Shown: one piece after another, positions 17,155 to 26,015 of the stretch
Layout: the number at the start of each line of letters is the position of its first letter
How positions within the stretch are numbered: position 1 is the first letter of the stretch
From: CAVSMC01 sp963798655
GTDB taxonomy: Bacteria > Pseudomonadota > Gammaproteobacteria > Burkholderiales > Casimicrobiaceae
Reading direction: 5' to 3'
NCBI GenBank assembly: GCA_963798655.1
Contig: CAWCUH010000003.1
Span: 1-64,000, forward strand
DNA: 64,000 nt
Translations under genes and position numbers: made by a program
The notes under the pieces: model-generated
Told to the model about the DNA's origin: nothing
The model's input: only the letters and a program-made list of their open reading frames with translations
Database searches by the model: none

Positions 17155-18408
17155 TCACGACTCTGCGCAAGTCCAGGTCATCGGCAATTCGGCTTGAATC
17201 TCAATGGCCAAGTTGGCGTGGGCCGCGCGCAGTGCGGCTTCGGCCGCTTCCGGTGTAACAGCGCGGGAGAAGATGAAACCGAGGTAACCTGAACCTTCCG
17301 GCGGCGGAGCCACCCTTTGCCCGGGTTGGGCGGTGATCCGGATATCGCTGATGCCCGGCACCGCGCGCGCTGCCATCAGGCCGGCCGCATGGTGAAATAT
17401 GCCGCGTGCGGGTACCGGAACCATCATGACCCCGGACGCGTCACTGCTGGCAGATGACGGAGCGGGCATGTCGAGTGCATGACGCAGGATCAATTCTTCG
17501 AGCGACATGCCGAGCCGGTGATTGAGTGCGCGTCCGCACAGGCCGCCGATGGACCGGGCCGCCACTTCCAGCAGCCAGATGCCTTGGTCATTGACGCGCA
17601 TCTCCGCGTGCACCGGTCCGCTGGTCAGACCGGCCAAAGTGCACGCGCGTTGCACGTCGGCGGCGATTGCCGTTTGCGCGTCCGGAGCCAAGCGCGAGGG
17701 TGTCACGTAAATGGTTTCCTCGAAATACGGGCCGTCGAGCGGATCCGGTTTGTCGAACAGAGCCAGCACACGTAACGCGCCATTTTCCAGCAAACCTTCG
17801 AGCGCAAACTCGGCACCAGGGATGAAGGCTTCGACGATGAGGCCAAGTTCTGCGGCGTCGCGATCGGCGAAGGCCTGGATGCGGTGCACGCGGGCAACCG
17901 CCTGGACAAACGACGCCGCGTCATCGGCGCGGACGACGCCCCGGCTGGCGGATAACCGCCGGGCTTTCACTACGACGGGATATCGCAATGACGAGGCGAG
18001 AGCCAACGCATCGGCTTCGCTGGCAGCGGCCCGGAACTCCGGACAACTGAGACCGTTCGTCTGCTGCAATTGCCGGAAGGCAAGCTTGTCGCGAGTCGCG
18101 CGCACCGCCTGCAACGGATTGCCCGCAAGCCCGAGTTTCGTACGCAGTAGAGCGGCGAGTTCCAAACCGTGATCGTCCACCGCCAGCACTGCGTCCACGC
18201 TTCGCCCCAGGGAAGCAAGCGCTTGCTCGGCCGCGATTTCCGGCTGGTCGAACGGCAATGAAAGGATGGGACTCATGCCCATGAGCGGCGCGAGCCGGTG
18301 GCAATGGTCGGCGGCGGTTATCACGTCCACATCCAGCTGTTGCGCTGCCGACAGAAAATCCTCGTTGCGATAGCCGGCGGCAGGCAGCAGCAGCAAGACG
18401 CGTGGCAT
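17155..18408 (-). CDS. ATP-grasp enzyme of the CCAEP radical SAM cluster
   Basis: 417 aa from the ATG at 18408; a longer open frame to 18750 overlaps the radical SAM gene and is not protein-like. It has a preATP-grasp domain (PRVLLLLPAAGYRNEDFL, AVLAVDDHGLELAALL), then the ATP-grasp core: TRDKLAFRQL, YPVVVKARRLSASRGVV (ATP-binding Lys), IVEAFIPGAEFALEGLL, and a metal site with PVHAEMRVNDQGIWLLEVAARSIGG. The family joins carboxylates to amines or thiols through acyl phosphates, for example in peptide ligation. The substrate is unknown. One nucleotide separates it from the upstream radical SAM gene, so the two are almost certainly co-translated. Confidence 0.88.
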   Translation of the reverse strand: MPRVLLLLPAAGYRNEDFLSAAQQLDVDVITAADHCHRLAPLMGMSPILSLPFDQPEIAAEQALASLGRSVDAVLAVDDHGLELAALLRTKLGLAGNPLQAVRATRDKLAFRQLQQTNGLSCPEFRAAASEADALALASSLRYPVVVKARRLSASRGVVRADDAASFVQAVARVHRIQAFADRDAAELGLIVEAFIPGAEFALEGLLENGALRVLALFDKPDPLDGPYFEETIYVTPSRLAPDAQTAIAADVQRACTLAGLTSGPVHAEMRVNDQGIWLLEVAARSIGGLCGRALNHRLGMSLEELILRHALDMPAPSSASSDASGVMMVPVPARGIFHHAAGLMAARAVPGISDIRITAQPGQRVAPPPEGSGYLGFIFSRAVTPEAAEAALRAAHANLAIEIQAELPMTWTCAES

Positions 18409-18409
18409 G

Positions 18410-19846
18410 TCAGAACGATTGCAATTGCTGATTGGTGGGCTCGGCGCAGCAATACCACGGCTCGGACAGGCGCGGGACGGGTTGGCCGGGATCGGCGCCG
18501 TCGAGACTCGGCGGCTCGCGGCCGGTTGCGGCATGCGCGAGACGCCAAATCTCGCCGAACGCCTCCGCCCGCGATCCGCCTTCCGTTCGCATGGCGGCAG
18601 CCTGCACCTCCCGCTGCAGCGCGTCCACGCGAGCGTCGGCATGGCGCCACGGATAACCCAGAAGGTCAGGGTCGAATGGTTCGAGCATCTTCGCGAATCC
18701 CGGCAAGTGCAGCAGATACGATCCCTGCGGCACCAACAGTCGGATGGCAAGCTGCACGGGTGGCACCGCCTCCTGCAGATTCAAGCGCGCCAGCTCGCGC
18801 AGCAGATCGAGGTAGCCATCCAGCGTCGTCCACGGCGTGAACGGAACAAAGGTGGGCGCGAGCGAAATGCCGTTGGCGCGGCACAACATCAGTGCGCGCT
18901 CGAAATCAGCGCGAGTATGGTGCTTGTCGAGATAGCCCAGGATCCGATCGTCCACCGATTCGACGGCCGAGGTGACGAACAGGCAGCCACACTCGCGCAG
19001 CATCGGCAACAGCGCGGCGTGGTCGAGCAGGTGCTGAATCTTGATCGTGGCGTCGAACGTCAGCTGCGGAAAGCGCGCGTGCATGGCCTTCATGACCTTG
19101 AGCGCGTGAGTCGGCCCGTTGAAAAAATCCGGGTCACCGAACGAGATATGTGCAGCGCCCATCGCGACTTGCTGCGCGATGTCCGCCAGCACCACGTCCT
19201 TAGCCACCGCGCGGAACTTCCCTTGGTAAACCGGGACCACCGGGCAGTGGCGGCACAGATGCTTGCAGCCGCGTGTCGTTTCGGTAAAGCCCGTGACCTT
19301 GCGGCCGCCACCCGGCAGTACCAGATGAGCGTACCGTCCCAGCTCGGGCAAGCCCGTTCGATCGGGCGTGAGGAAGGCCACGCGCGACAAATTGACCAGC
19401 GGCCCACGCTGGGCGCTGTGGTCGCCGTCGCGCAGCCGGCGGGCCAGCGCAACGAGGTCAGGTTCAAATTCGCCGCCCAGAAGCGTTTGTACGCCCAAGC
19501 CGCGCAGCAGTTGCTCGTTCATCGCCGCGTACAGGCCGTACATGCAGACATGGGCCGAGGGCGCCAGCGCTCGAATCCTGGGCAGCGCCGCGACGGCAAT
19601 GCGGGTGGCGGTGTGCATGCCCAGATGGACGGCGACTAGGCCGGCACCGTGCAGGGCGTCGGGATCGAGCTTTTGCAGCGCGAGGTCGACGCAGACGACT
19701 TCGAATCCGGCGAATTTCAGGAGTGCGGCGGGGGCGGCCAGGTTAAACGATTGGCGGCCCAGTTCGTAAGGGCTGATCAGAACCGCCTTGAACGCCGGTT
19801 CCGGCGGAGCATACGCATCGCGAACGATGCCATGCGGAGCATTCAC
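18410..19846 (-). CDS. CCAEP-tail radical SAM protein with B12-binding-like domain
   Basis: 478 aa. The N-terminal part (about 20-140) looks like a cobalamin-binding-type Rossmann domain (VLISPYELGRQSFNLAAPAALL, HLGMHTA). The radical SAM CxxxCxxC is C194-C198-C201 (GCKHLCRHC), followed by a TIM-barrel region (ISFGDPDFFNGP, FVTSAVESVDD). The C-terminus ends WYCCAEP plus a short tail, the hallmark of the family annotated as CUAEP/CCAEP-tail radical SAM (seleno)protein; here the position is Cys, not Sec. The chemistry is not established. It is followed immediately by ATP-grasp and SagB genes. Confidence 0.85.
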   Translation of the reverse strand: MNAPHGIVRDAYAPPEPAFKAVLISPYELGRQSFNLAAPAALLKFAGFEVVCVDLALQKLDPDALHGAGLVAVHLGMHTATRIAVAALPRIRALAPSAHVCMYGLYAAMNEQLLRGLGVQTLLGGEFEPDLVALARRLRDGDHSAQRGPLVNLSRVAFLTPDRTGLPELGRYAHLVLPGGGRKVTGFTETTRGCKHLCRHCPVVPVYQGKFRAVAKDVVLADIAQQVAMGAAHISFGDPDFFNGPTHALKVMKAMHARFPQLTFDATIKIQHLLDHAALLPMLRECGCLFVTSAVESVDDRILGYLDKHHTRADFERALMLCRANGISLAPTFVPFTPWTTLDGYLDLLRELARLNLQEAVPPVQLAIRLLVPQGSYLLHLPGFAKMLEPFDPDLLGYPWRHADARVDALQREVQAAAMRTEGGSRAEAFGEIWRLAHAATGREPPSLDGADPGQPVPRLSEPWYCCAEPTNQQLQSF

Positions 19847-19856
19847 TGCCGCATCG

Positions 19857-20264
19857 TCACTTGGATTTCGGGCGCTCCGGCGCGCCGGCCAGAGGTTCGC
19901 GCGAAGCGCCTGCCGCCTCCATCCGGCTCACATAACGATCCCAAAGCGCGACATAATTCGCGCCCAGTTCATAGAGGTACTCCCAGGAATAAATCCCGGT
20001 GTCGTGCCCATCGGAGAACGTCAGCGTTACCGCATACGAGCCCACCGGCTCGACGCTCTTGATCCCGATGTTCTTCTTGCCGAGCTGCAGGACCTCCTGT
20101 CCGGGCCCGTGTCCGCGTACCTCGGCCGACGGTGAATACACCCGCAAGAATTCGTAGGGCAGTTCAAACCGTGCGCCGTCATTGAACGCGATTTCGAGCT
20201 TACGGGAAACCTGGTGCAGCTTGATTTCCGTAGGGATGGGCGTGGTTTCATCGAGTCCCGACAT
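19857..20264 (-). CDS. DUF971 family protein
   Basis: 135 aa from MSGLDETTP. It matches DUF971 (the N-terminal domain of gamma-butyrobetaine hydroxylase): IKLHQVSRKLEIAFNDG, ELPYEFLRVYSPSAEVRGHG, VGSYAVTLTFSDGHDTGIYSW. In bacteria this domain is often fused or adjacent to Fe-S cluster carriers (Mrp) or stands alone as a housekeeping gene. It ends 10 nt before the radical SAM gene. Placement next to YggX and a radical SAM enzyme fits an iron-sulfur context, but this is circumstantial. Confidence 0.88.
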   Translation of the reverse strand: MSGLDETTPIPTEIKLHQVSRKLEIAFNDGARFELPYEFLRVYSPSAEVRGHGPGQEVLQLGKKNIGIKSVEPVGSYAVTLTFSDGHDTGIYSWEYLYELGANYVALWDRYVSRMEAAGASREPLAGAPERPKSK

Positions 20265-20355
20265 GGGGATCACTCACGAGACCATTCGCCGGCAAAATGC
20301 ATCACGATGAGCAGTGAGTCAACCCGGGCGCGCGCCGGCACGTCAATGCGCCCTC

Positions 20356-20631
20356 TCACTTGCTGCCGGGCTTGACATAGCCGGCCGCCACATCGGCGCC
20401 GGCGCCAAAGAAATAGGCTTCCATTTGTTCGGCAAGATATTTGCGCGCCGCGGCATCGGCCAGGTTCAGGCGATTTTCGTTCACCAGCATCTTCTGGTGC
20501 TCGAGCCACGCTTTCCACGCTTCCTTGGAGACGCTCTCAAATATCCGCTTGCCGAGTGCCCCTGGATACGGCGGGAAATCGAGCCCCTCGGCTTCGCGGC
20601 CGAGCTTTGCGCAATTCACTGTTCTGGCCAT
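20356..20631 (-). CDS. yggX: Oxidative damage protection / Fe(II) trafficking protein YggX
   Basis: 91 aa, the full family length. Conserved sequence: RTVNCAKLGREAEGLDFPPYPG, LGKRIFESVSKEAWKAWLEHQKMLVNENRLNL, LAEQMEAYFFG. YggX protects Fe-S clusters from oxidative damage and influences iron handling; the N-terminal Cys is part of the conserved CxxLxxE region. It is the first gene of the minus-strand block toward the radical SAM cluster. Confidence 0.95.
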   Translation of the reverse strand: MARTVNCAKLGREAEGLDFPPYPGALGKRIFESVSKEAWKAWLEHQKMLVNENRLNLADAAARKYLAEQMEAYFFGAGADVAAGYVKPGSK

Positions 20632-21285
20632 GTCGTTTTATGCGCCTAAAGTGGCTGCGGTGCAAACCCTCGCCCGAACCCAACTTTCGCGCCGGCGATG
20701 TTCGCCATACGGCAGGATAACCGTGGCCACGTCCTTTGCGCCGTGGCTAAGTCCACCGGCTTCAATATGACATTGCTGTGCCAGCGCCGGCAGCAGCGTA
20801 CTGCTGCGGTGGCTTGCCCTGAAGCGCGGCTGATCTACGAAGCAGGCGCGAAAGGGGCAAGGCGTTCGACCAGATCGAGACGGAGATCACGCAAGCCACC
20901 CGTGAATGGACGTATCCATGGGTGCCGGCGACCACACCGTACTTTGCCGGCCACCGCTCCGACTTCGCTATTCCGGAAGTGATCGACCTAATTCTGGGGA
21001 GAGTTGGCGTGGATCGCGGTGACGGCGTCAGGCGCCGATTTCGATTAGCAGCCCTTGTTTGCAACGAAGAGAATTGCTTCATCGAACAGAGGTCGCAACC
21101 TATTGCTTAGCGGACGGCTCCTTACAACGGATCCGCGCGCTCGCCCGCGTTCTCGACCTTCCCGACGAAACGGATCAGGACGTCCAAACGATTCGAGGTC
21201 GCGTGGGATGACCTCGAGAAGAAAGTGCCGGAGACTCTTGACACAACCACGTCGAGCGCTGCTTCCCGCGTCGTCCCATAGGTGC
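20632..21285. other. Intergenic region without a recognisable gene
   Basis: About 650 bases upstream of yggX, extending to the palindromic repeat. It must hold the yggX promoter. Several frames are open on both strands (for example 20922-21110 plus and 21045-21329 minus) but none has family-like sequence or a good ribosome site. It may contain decayed coding sequence. Confidence 0.4.
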
Positions 21286-21319
21286 AACTCGCAACCGTTT
21301 AAGCGTTTCGTTGCGAGTT
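21286..21319. repeat. Palindromic repeat, copy 2 of 3
   Basis: AACTCGCAAC and GTTGCGAGTT flank an A/T-containing loop with AAGCGTTT. It has the same core as the repeats at 13876 and 22387. It lies 108 nt beyond the 3' end of the SGNH hydrolase gene. Confidence 0.75.
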
Positions 21320-21426
21320 CGTGGCCCACGTCACCGACTTCATAACTGCATGTCGATGCAGCTACCTGACACCGTGAACGCCAAATCCGTACCGTAGAGT
21401 AATGGTTTCACCGCGGGTCTCACCGC

Positions 21427-22233
21427 CTATGGCAATGGCAACCCCATCGCCCTGCGTGCTGGGGCGCGCCAGCAATCGCGAACGAGTCGGTTGAACGCGC
21501 CTGATCGGGGATGCAGCTCGTTTGCCCAATCGGAATTGCCAAGGGTCCCGGCGCTCCACACTAGTTCCGCTCGCGCCTTGGTTCCACCGGGATAGGCGGT
21601 CTCGAGTGCGTCGAGCGCGAGCGTCTGATGATCGATAAGCGCGCGAACAATCTCACGTCGAACGCCTCCGAGCGGCGCCCCGGCGGTCGGGACGCGACGA
21701 TTGTCCATCGGTAGTTTGAGCCAGCTGCGCATGCCCGGCAGCGTGCGTCCGTCCGGAATCGCGTAGTCATAGTTATGCACGAGGACAGTCAGACCCGGGC
21801 GAATCGCCGTCACTGCGTCGAGCAACACCCGATAGGCATCGCCAACGTCGCCGAATACGCCCTCTGGCTGCCCCGTTCTGAAGCATTCCTCGACCGTTGT
21901 CGCGTTGCCGCAGTCGTCGGCGAGGATCTTGTCGTCCAGGTCACCTATGCCGGCGAAGTCGTTTCCCCCCGCGCTGATGCAGGCAAGTTTTATCGTCGGA
22001 TAGTCCGCCAGCATTTTGCTGAAGTTGGCAAACCACGAGCCCTTGCAAAGTTCGTCGGCGCGAGCCCCATTGTCCCCAATCACGTAGATCGTGGGTCCAT
22101 CGAGAGCGCCGTGCAAGGGCGTGATCAGGTTATTGAACGGGTAGTGGAACCATGAGTCACCGAGTGCGAGCACTTCGACGCTCTCGCCGCTGTCGAGCAG
22201 CCGAAAATATTCGTTCCAGAAGATATGTCCCAC
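21427..22233 (-). CDS. SGNH/GDSL hydrolase
   Basis: 268 aa from the GTG at 22233, chosen because GGGAG lies 8 nt upstream; the frame is open further to 22344. SGNH blocks are clear: block I LALGDSWFHYP (Ser), block III ISAGGNDFAG (G-x-N-D), block V NSDWANELHPRSGAFNRL (D-x-x-H-like with Asp and His). Such enzymes are esterases, lipases or polysaccharide deacetylases. There is no signal peptide. The substrate is not predictable. Repeat copy 2 lies downstream and copy 3 upstream. Confidence 0.85.
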   Translation of the reverse strand: MGHIFWNEYFRLLDSGESVEVLALGDSWFHYPFNNLITPLHGALDGPTIYVIGDNGARADELCKGSWFANFSKMLADYPTIKLACISAGGNDFAGIGDLDDKILADDCGNATTVEECFRTGQPEGVFGDVGDAYRVLLDAVTAIRPGLTVLVHNYDYAIPDGRTLPGMRSWLKLPMDNRRVPTAGAPLGGVRREIVRALIDHQTLALDALETAYPGGTKARAELVWSAGTLGNSDWANELHPRSGAFNRLVRDCWRAPARRAMGLPLP

Positions 22234-22386
22234 GAGTGTTCTCCCTGTGTGCAAGACCATCGCGCATTCTCTCGACCGGGGATGGAGCTTCAACTCAAAG
22301 TTCCACCGCCTCGCTCGGAATAATCGGATCACTCCTAATCGCAATTCGCGAGGTCGAGCTGCTGCTTATGATCATCGAAGCGAAGT

Positions 22387-22418
22387 ACTCGCAACCCTTC
22401 AGGCGTTTCGTTGCGAGT
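22387..22418. repeat. Palindromic repeat, copy 3 of 3
   Basis: ACTCGCAAC and GTTGCGAGT flank a 14-nt loop. It lies 27 nt beyond the 3' end of the MBL-fold gene and before the SGNH gene on the minus strand. Confidence 0.75.
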
Positions 22419-22444
22419 TCGTGTGGCCTTCCCGGTGCTGGGCT

Positions 22445-23050
22445 TCACCCGTCCGGAAAGGTAGCGACCACCTCCTTCAACCGCGCTTTCGCGTCGCGGA
22501 GGATCGACGTCCCGTCGCCAACGAGCAGCGTGTCGAAGTCGAGGTCGAGGAGCGTGCGTACGCTGCGCTTCAAGCGCGCCGGATCATCCATCACCTTTTC
22601 GCGCAAGAGGCCGCACTGGCCCGGTGGATTCCCGATCACCGCGTCGCCCACGATGAGGAGCCGCCGCTCCGGCCAGTGTAGTGCGACCTCGCCCGGGGAC
22701 TTACCGGGGACGGCGACGATCGTTAACGGGCCGATCGACTCGCCGACGGTGAGTTCGCCGTCGATCTCCGCGCCCTGGCTCCGGGCATGCGCGGCGTCAC
22801 CCGGGTGGATCAAGGTCTTCGCGCCGGTGCGCGTGCGCACCACGTTGGCCGCCCGCGAATGGTTACGATTGGTGAGGAGAATCCTGGTGACGCCCATCCG
22901 CACGATTTCGGCAAGGTCCGCGCTGTCCGGCGGTACCGGATCGATGCAGAGGTTGCCCGCGGGGTGACGCACCAGGTGGCCGTTGAAGTTGTACCCATGC
23001 GGTTCGGAAAACCACACCCACGCAAAAATGTCAGGGACGATTTCGTTCAT
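22445..23050 (-). CDS. Metallo-beta-lactamase-fold protein with an atypical metal motif
   Basis: 201 aa from the ATG at 23050. MBL-fold topology is visible: FAWVWFSEPHGYNFNGHLV, ILLTNRNHSRAANVV at the position of the usual T-H-x-H-x-D-H, VAVPGKSPGEVALHWPERRLLIVGDAVIG, and a final VGDGTSIL. The normal zinc motif is reduced to N-R-N-H-S-R, so several metal ligands are missing, and the late GxH is VGDG. It is either a non-canonical metal enzyme or a catalytically dead member. It stands alone upstream of the SGNH gene. Confidence 0.75.
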   Translation of the reverse strand: MNEIVPDIFAWVWFSEPHGYNFNGHLVRHPAGNLCIDPVPPDSADLAEIVRMGVTRILLTNRNHSRAANVVRTRTGAKTLIHPGDAAHARSQGAEIDGELTVGESIGPLTIVAVPGKSPGEVALHWPERRLLIVGDAVIGNPPGQCGLLREKVMDDPARLKRSVRTLLDLDFDTLLVGDGTSILRDAKARLKEVVATFPDG

Positions 23051-23238
23051 GGCGCAAAACCTCCGCTCAACGCTCGCCAGTTGCGACGCGGTCTGCCAAC
23101 ATACTGCCGCGAGCATAGCTCGTAAACGCTGGCGGCAGTGATGGCGAACACTATGTGCGCCGCATCGGCCGTGATGTTTCCGGACGATGCCGGGCAAGTT
23201 AGCAAGCCGACGCGCGATGATTTGCGCTTTGCCTGATT

Positions 23239-23263
23239 CCTTACTATACTGCTAACAGTAAGG
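23239..23263. promoter_or_regulatory. Operator palindrome of the AbrB/PIN module
   Basis: CCTTACT and AGTAAGG form a perfect 7-bp inverted repeat 11 nt apart. It sits directly before the start of the antitoxin and overlaps its ribosome site (AGGAGGAGG). This is where an AbrB-type antitoxin complex would be expected to repress its own operon. Confidence 0.6.
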
Positions 23264-23275
23264 AGGAGGAGGGCC

Positions 23276-23494
23276 ATGACCACCGACGCGACCCTGACCA
23301 GCAAGGGTCAGACCACCATCCCCAAGGAAATCCGCGACGCCCTCGGCTTGCAACCCGGGGATCGGATGACCTTCACGCTGATGCCCGACAAAACCGTGGT
23401 CATGCGGGTGAAGACCAAGAGCGTCATGGACCTGGCGGGCCTCCTGCACAAGAAAGGTCGCAAGCCGGTCGCGATCGCGCGCCTGTCACGCTGA
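23276..23494 (+). CDS. AbrB/MazE-type antitoxin (VapB-like)
   Basis: 72 aa swapped-hairpin AbrB DNA-binding protein: LTSKGQTTIPKEIRDALGLQPGDRM, then a short C-terminal tail (MDLAGLLHKKGRKPVAIARL) that would wrap the toxin. It has a strong ribosome site. Its stop overlaps the toxin start by one base (TGATG). Neutralises the PIN toxin next door and probably autoregulates from the palindrome at 23239. Confidence 0.93.
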   Translation: MTTDATLTSKGQTTIPKEIRDALGLQPGDRMTFTLMPDKTVVMRVKTKSVMDLAGLLHKKGRKPVAIARLSR

Positions 23495-23889
23495 TGCTGG
23501 GCCTTGATACCAACGTGCTGGTGCGCTTCCTTGTCCGCGACCACGAGGCCCAGTTCGAGCGAGCCCGCCGGTTGATCAAGCGCGAGGTCGGTGCCCAGGA
23601 AAAGGTGTTGATCAGCCTACTGGTTCTGCTGGAGACCGAATGGGTGCTTCGCAGCCGATACGGTCTGCAAAAATATCAAATCATGGACGCTGTTTCCGGA
23701 CTGCTCGACGCCGCGGAGCTCGAGCTCGAAGACGAGCCCACGGTCGAGGAAGCGCTTTACCTCTGGAAGGACAGCGCTGCCGATTTTGCAGACTGCCTGA
23801 TCGGAGCTCATCACCGCAGACTGGGATGCCGGGCCACGGCGACCTTCGATGCGAGGGCGGTCAAAGTGCCCGGTTTCGTGGCTGCATGA
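23494..23889 (+). CDS. vapC: PIN-domain RNase toxin (VapC-like)
   Basis: 131 aa PIN domain with all acidic residues: MLGLDTNVLVRFLVRD (first Asp), LLVLLETEWVLRSRYG (Glu), DSAADFADCLIGAHHRRLG (third and fourth Asp) and ATFDARAVKVPG. Mg-dependent endoribonuclease, usually cutting tRNA or rRNA. It is translationally coupled with the antitoxin. The pair looks intact. Confidence 0.93.
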   Translation: MLGLDTNVLVRFLVRDHEAQFERARRLIKREVGAQEKVLISLLVLLETEWVLRSRYGLQKYQIMDAVSGLLDAAELELEDEPTVEEALYLWKDSAADFADCLIGAHHRRLGCRATATFDARAVKVPGFVAA

Positions 23890-23959
23890 TCTGCAGCGGC
23901 ATGCGGCCGCGCGATCGATCCTCGCCGTGGTCATGAGTGGGTCATGCTGCTAGACTTAC

Positions 23960-24232
23960 ATGATCGACACGAACGACATCGCAATGATCCGATCAGACAA
24001 CTCGGCACGCTTCACACCGAACGAACTCGAGGAGTTCCGACAAGTCGGGCTCGACCTGGGCGATGTAAAGTGCCAAAACGACATCGAGCAAGAGGTGAGC
24101 CGGTGGGCCCACACCCTTGCCGATGAACGTTTCGACCTGCTGGAGAAGATCGCTTCGGCGATGGCGAAAGCGAAGGGCGTGCAACTGCCGCCCAGGCTCA
24201 ACGTCGTGCCTTCTGCAGAGTCTCCTCAGTAA
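23960..24232 (+). CDS. Small hypothetical protein
   Basis: 90 aa, acidic and predicted largely helical (NELEEFRQVGLDLGDVKCQNDIEQEV, DERFDLLEKIASAMAKAKG). No family recognised. The ribosome site is weak. It lies between a toxin-antitoxin pair and an integrase on the opposite strand and ends 64 nt before the integrase stop. A small mobile-element protein is plausible. Confidence 0.5.
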   Translation: MIDTNDIAMIRSDNSARFTPNELEEFRQVGLDLGDVKCQNDIEQEVSRWAHTLADERFDLLEKIASAMAKAKGVQLPPRLNVVPSAESPQ

Positions 24233-24296
24233 TGTCGATCCACTTATAGGCGCTGCGTTCGCGATAACGAAGATCGTGGGCCTCGATCGCGCCTGA

Positions 24297-25382
24297 CTAT
24301 ACCGGTGCCTCCTTCTTGGTCCCGGACGGCGGCACTGAATGCGCCGACCGAGCCGGTGACCCGAGGTACACGTTTGTGATCTGCGGACGGCTGTGCCCGA
24401 GCTGGCAGGCAATCTCGAGGAGCGCAGCTTTGAGTGTTTCCGGATCGGCGCATACGTCGCCGCCGCGCACCGGAGCCTGCACGCCCGTCAACTCGATGTG
24501 GAACTCGTGGGCGAACTGGTGACGCAGACCGTGCGCTGTTACCCCGAGCTGACGCTTGGTAATACCGACCTTTTGCATCACGTTGTCGAAGCGCTTGAGC
24601 GACTGTTTGAGCGACAAGCCTGGATGTCCCAGATGTGATGACGGGCGCGGCGCGAATTGCAGGGCGAGGTCGAGTGCCGAGCGCTGATCGTCGTTACGGA
24701 TGGCCACAAAGCGCAAGCGGCCACCTTTGGTGCCACGCCGGACTCTGAGGAAAACCGCGTAGCGGTCGGACGCGTGCTGAGAGGTCGGTACGTTCTCCGC
24801 AGGGACGACGGCGATGTGTGGCATGAACATGACCGCTTCCTTGCGCCGCAAGCCAAAGGCGAGCTGTAGCGCCAACTGGGCGGCGACACGTGGATCAATG
24901 GCCTCAACCTTTTCGACGATGCTGGTGAATTCGACTTGGTTGCCTTCCCAGCTGCGGTCTTCCTTGGCGGTGTAGGAGCGTTTGAAGCGAGCGGGGTCGT
25001 CGACGTAGTCCGCGAGCGGATGCACCATACCGGGCTTTCCGATCCAGGTGTCGGCGTAGACACGCAGAAAGCTCAACTGCTGCTCAATGTACGGCGTGCT
25101 GTGCGGACGTTCCAGCATCGCTACGCCGCGCTGCCGACACCGGTCGGCGATGCGTGCGTTGCCGGTCCAGTAGTCAACGAGCATCTGGACGTGCCGGCCA
25201 GCGAGGTTGTTGGGATCGATCTGATACCCGAGACGACGCAGCAGAGTGAAGGAGCGAAAGAGTGAACAGGCGCGTTCATGCATGGTCTTGTTCGATACGC
25301 CTTTGGGCTTGCTTCCGTGTTGGCGGTTGTGCTCGTTGATCAGGTCCTGAAGCTTGCGTTTCCAATTAGAGTTGTTGCTCAT
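24297..25382 (-). CDS. Phage/ICE-type tyrosine integrase
   Basis: 361 aa from the ATG at 25382, which has a clear ribosome site (GGGGAGGctcgc). The N-terminal SAM-like DNA-binding region (MSNNSNWKRKLQDLINEHNRQHG through FLRVYADTWIGKPG) is followed by a catalytic domain: LALQLAFGLRRKEAVMF (first Arg), VTAHGLRHQFAHEFH (H-x-x-R), CQLGHSRPQITNVYLG (LGH and Tyr). It is of the type annotated as phage integrase N- and C-terminal SAM-like. It is probably the integrase of one of the island units, possibly that ending at the tRNA fragment at 38951. Confidence 0.88.
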   Translation of the reverse strand: MSNNSNWKRKLQDLINEHNRQHGSKPKGVSNKTMHERACSLFRSFTLLRRLGYQIDPNNLAGRHVQMLVDYWTGNARIADRCRQRGVAMLERPHSTPYIEQQLSFLRVYADTWIGKPGMVHPLADYVDDPARFKRSYTAKEDRSWEGNQVEFTSIVEKVEAIDPRVAAQLALQLAFGLRRKEAVMFMPHIAVVPAENVPTSQHASDRYAVFLRVRRGTKGGRLRFVAIRNDDQRSALDLALQFAPRPSSHLGHPGLSLKQSLKRFDNVMQKVGITKRQLGVTAHGLRHQFAHEFHIELTGVQAPVRGGDVCADPETLKAALLEIACQLGHSRPQITNVYLGSPARSAHSVPPSGTKKEAPV

Positions 25383-25973
25383 GCGAGCCTCCCCGTGCGA
25401 TAAGCGGCGAATGGGCACGGGCGTACGGTGCGAAGGGTGGCGCGCGCGGCGCGGGCCGTGGCGGGTGCAGCTTGCGAATAATCGAGCGATGGCATCGTCG
25501 TCTCCTATGATGGTTACGCCGCGTCGCTGCCAGAACGCGAGCAGATAGTCCGGCCGGGTGCTATCACGCGAGCGAAGCGCTTGACCGTGGGCACTTCGAA
25601 GCGGGGGCATTGTGTGAATCCGGAACGCGAGAGCCCCGCGGGCGTTCGGAAGTGGATGAGGTCTATCGCGCAAGGCGATCGGCGAGCTTAAAAACGTGCG
25701 AGCAGCGCGTGCCGCGTATTTCTACAAGGCATGCACTTCCGCCATCAGGGCGGACGCGACGGCGTCAAAAACGCCAGCGCGGCATCCGAGTCAGTGCTCG
25801 GATCCGGAATTCCGGTGTTCTGTGGGGGATGTCTCTTCCACGATCGCATCCTCGGCCCTGCCACCAGGCCGTCTGATCGTTCGCGTACTTAGCAGTGGGT
25901 GCGAAGCCTCAAGGGCAACGCGACGCCACGCCGAGCGCTCACATCGAGCGCATCACTCGTACGCAGGAAGAAA
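25383..25973. other. Intergenic region upstream of the integrase
   Basis: About 590 bases up to the IS66 left end. It should contain the integrase promoter. Plus-strand frames at 25610-25876 and 25696-25977 are open but not protein-like. There is a small hairpin CGCCatcagGGCG near 25740. Confidence 0.35.
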
Positions 25974-26015
25974 GTAAGCGTCCGGCCAAGACCGTCTTGA
26001 CGGGATGTTGGTGAA

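Noticed and set aside
18407..19639. 410-codon plus-strand frame
   Set aside because: Antisense to the radical SAM gene with its CxxxCxxC motif.
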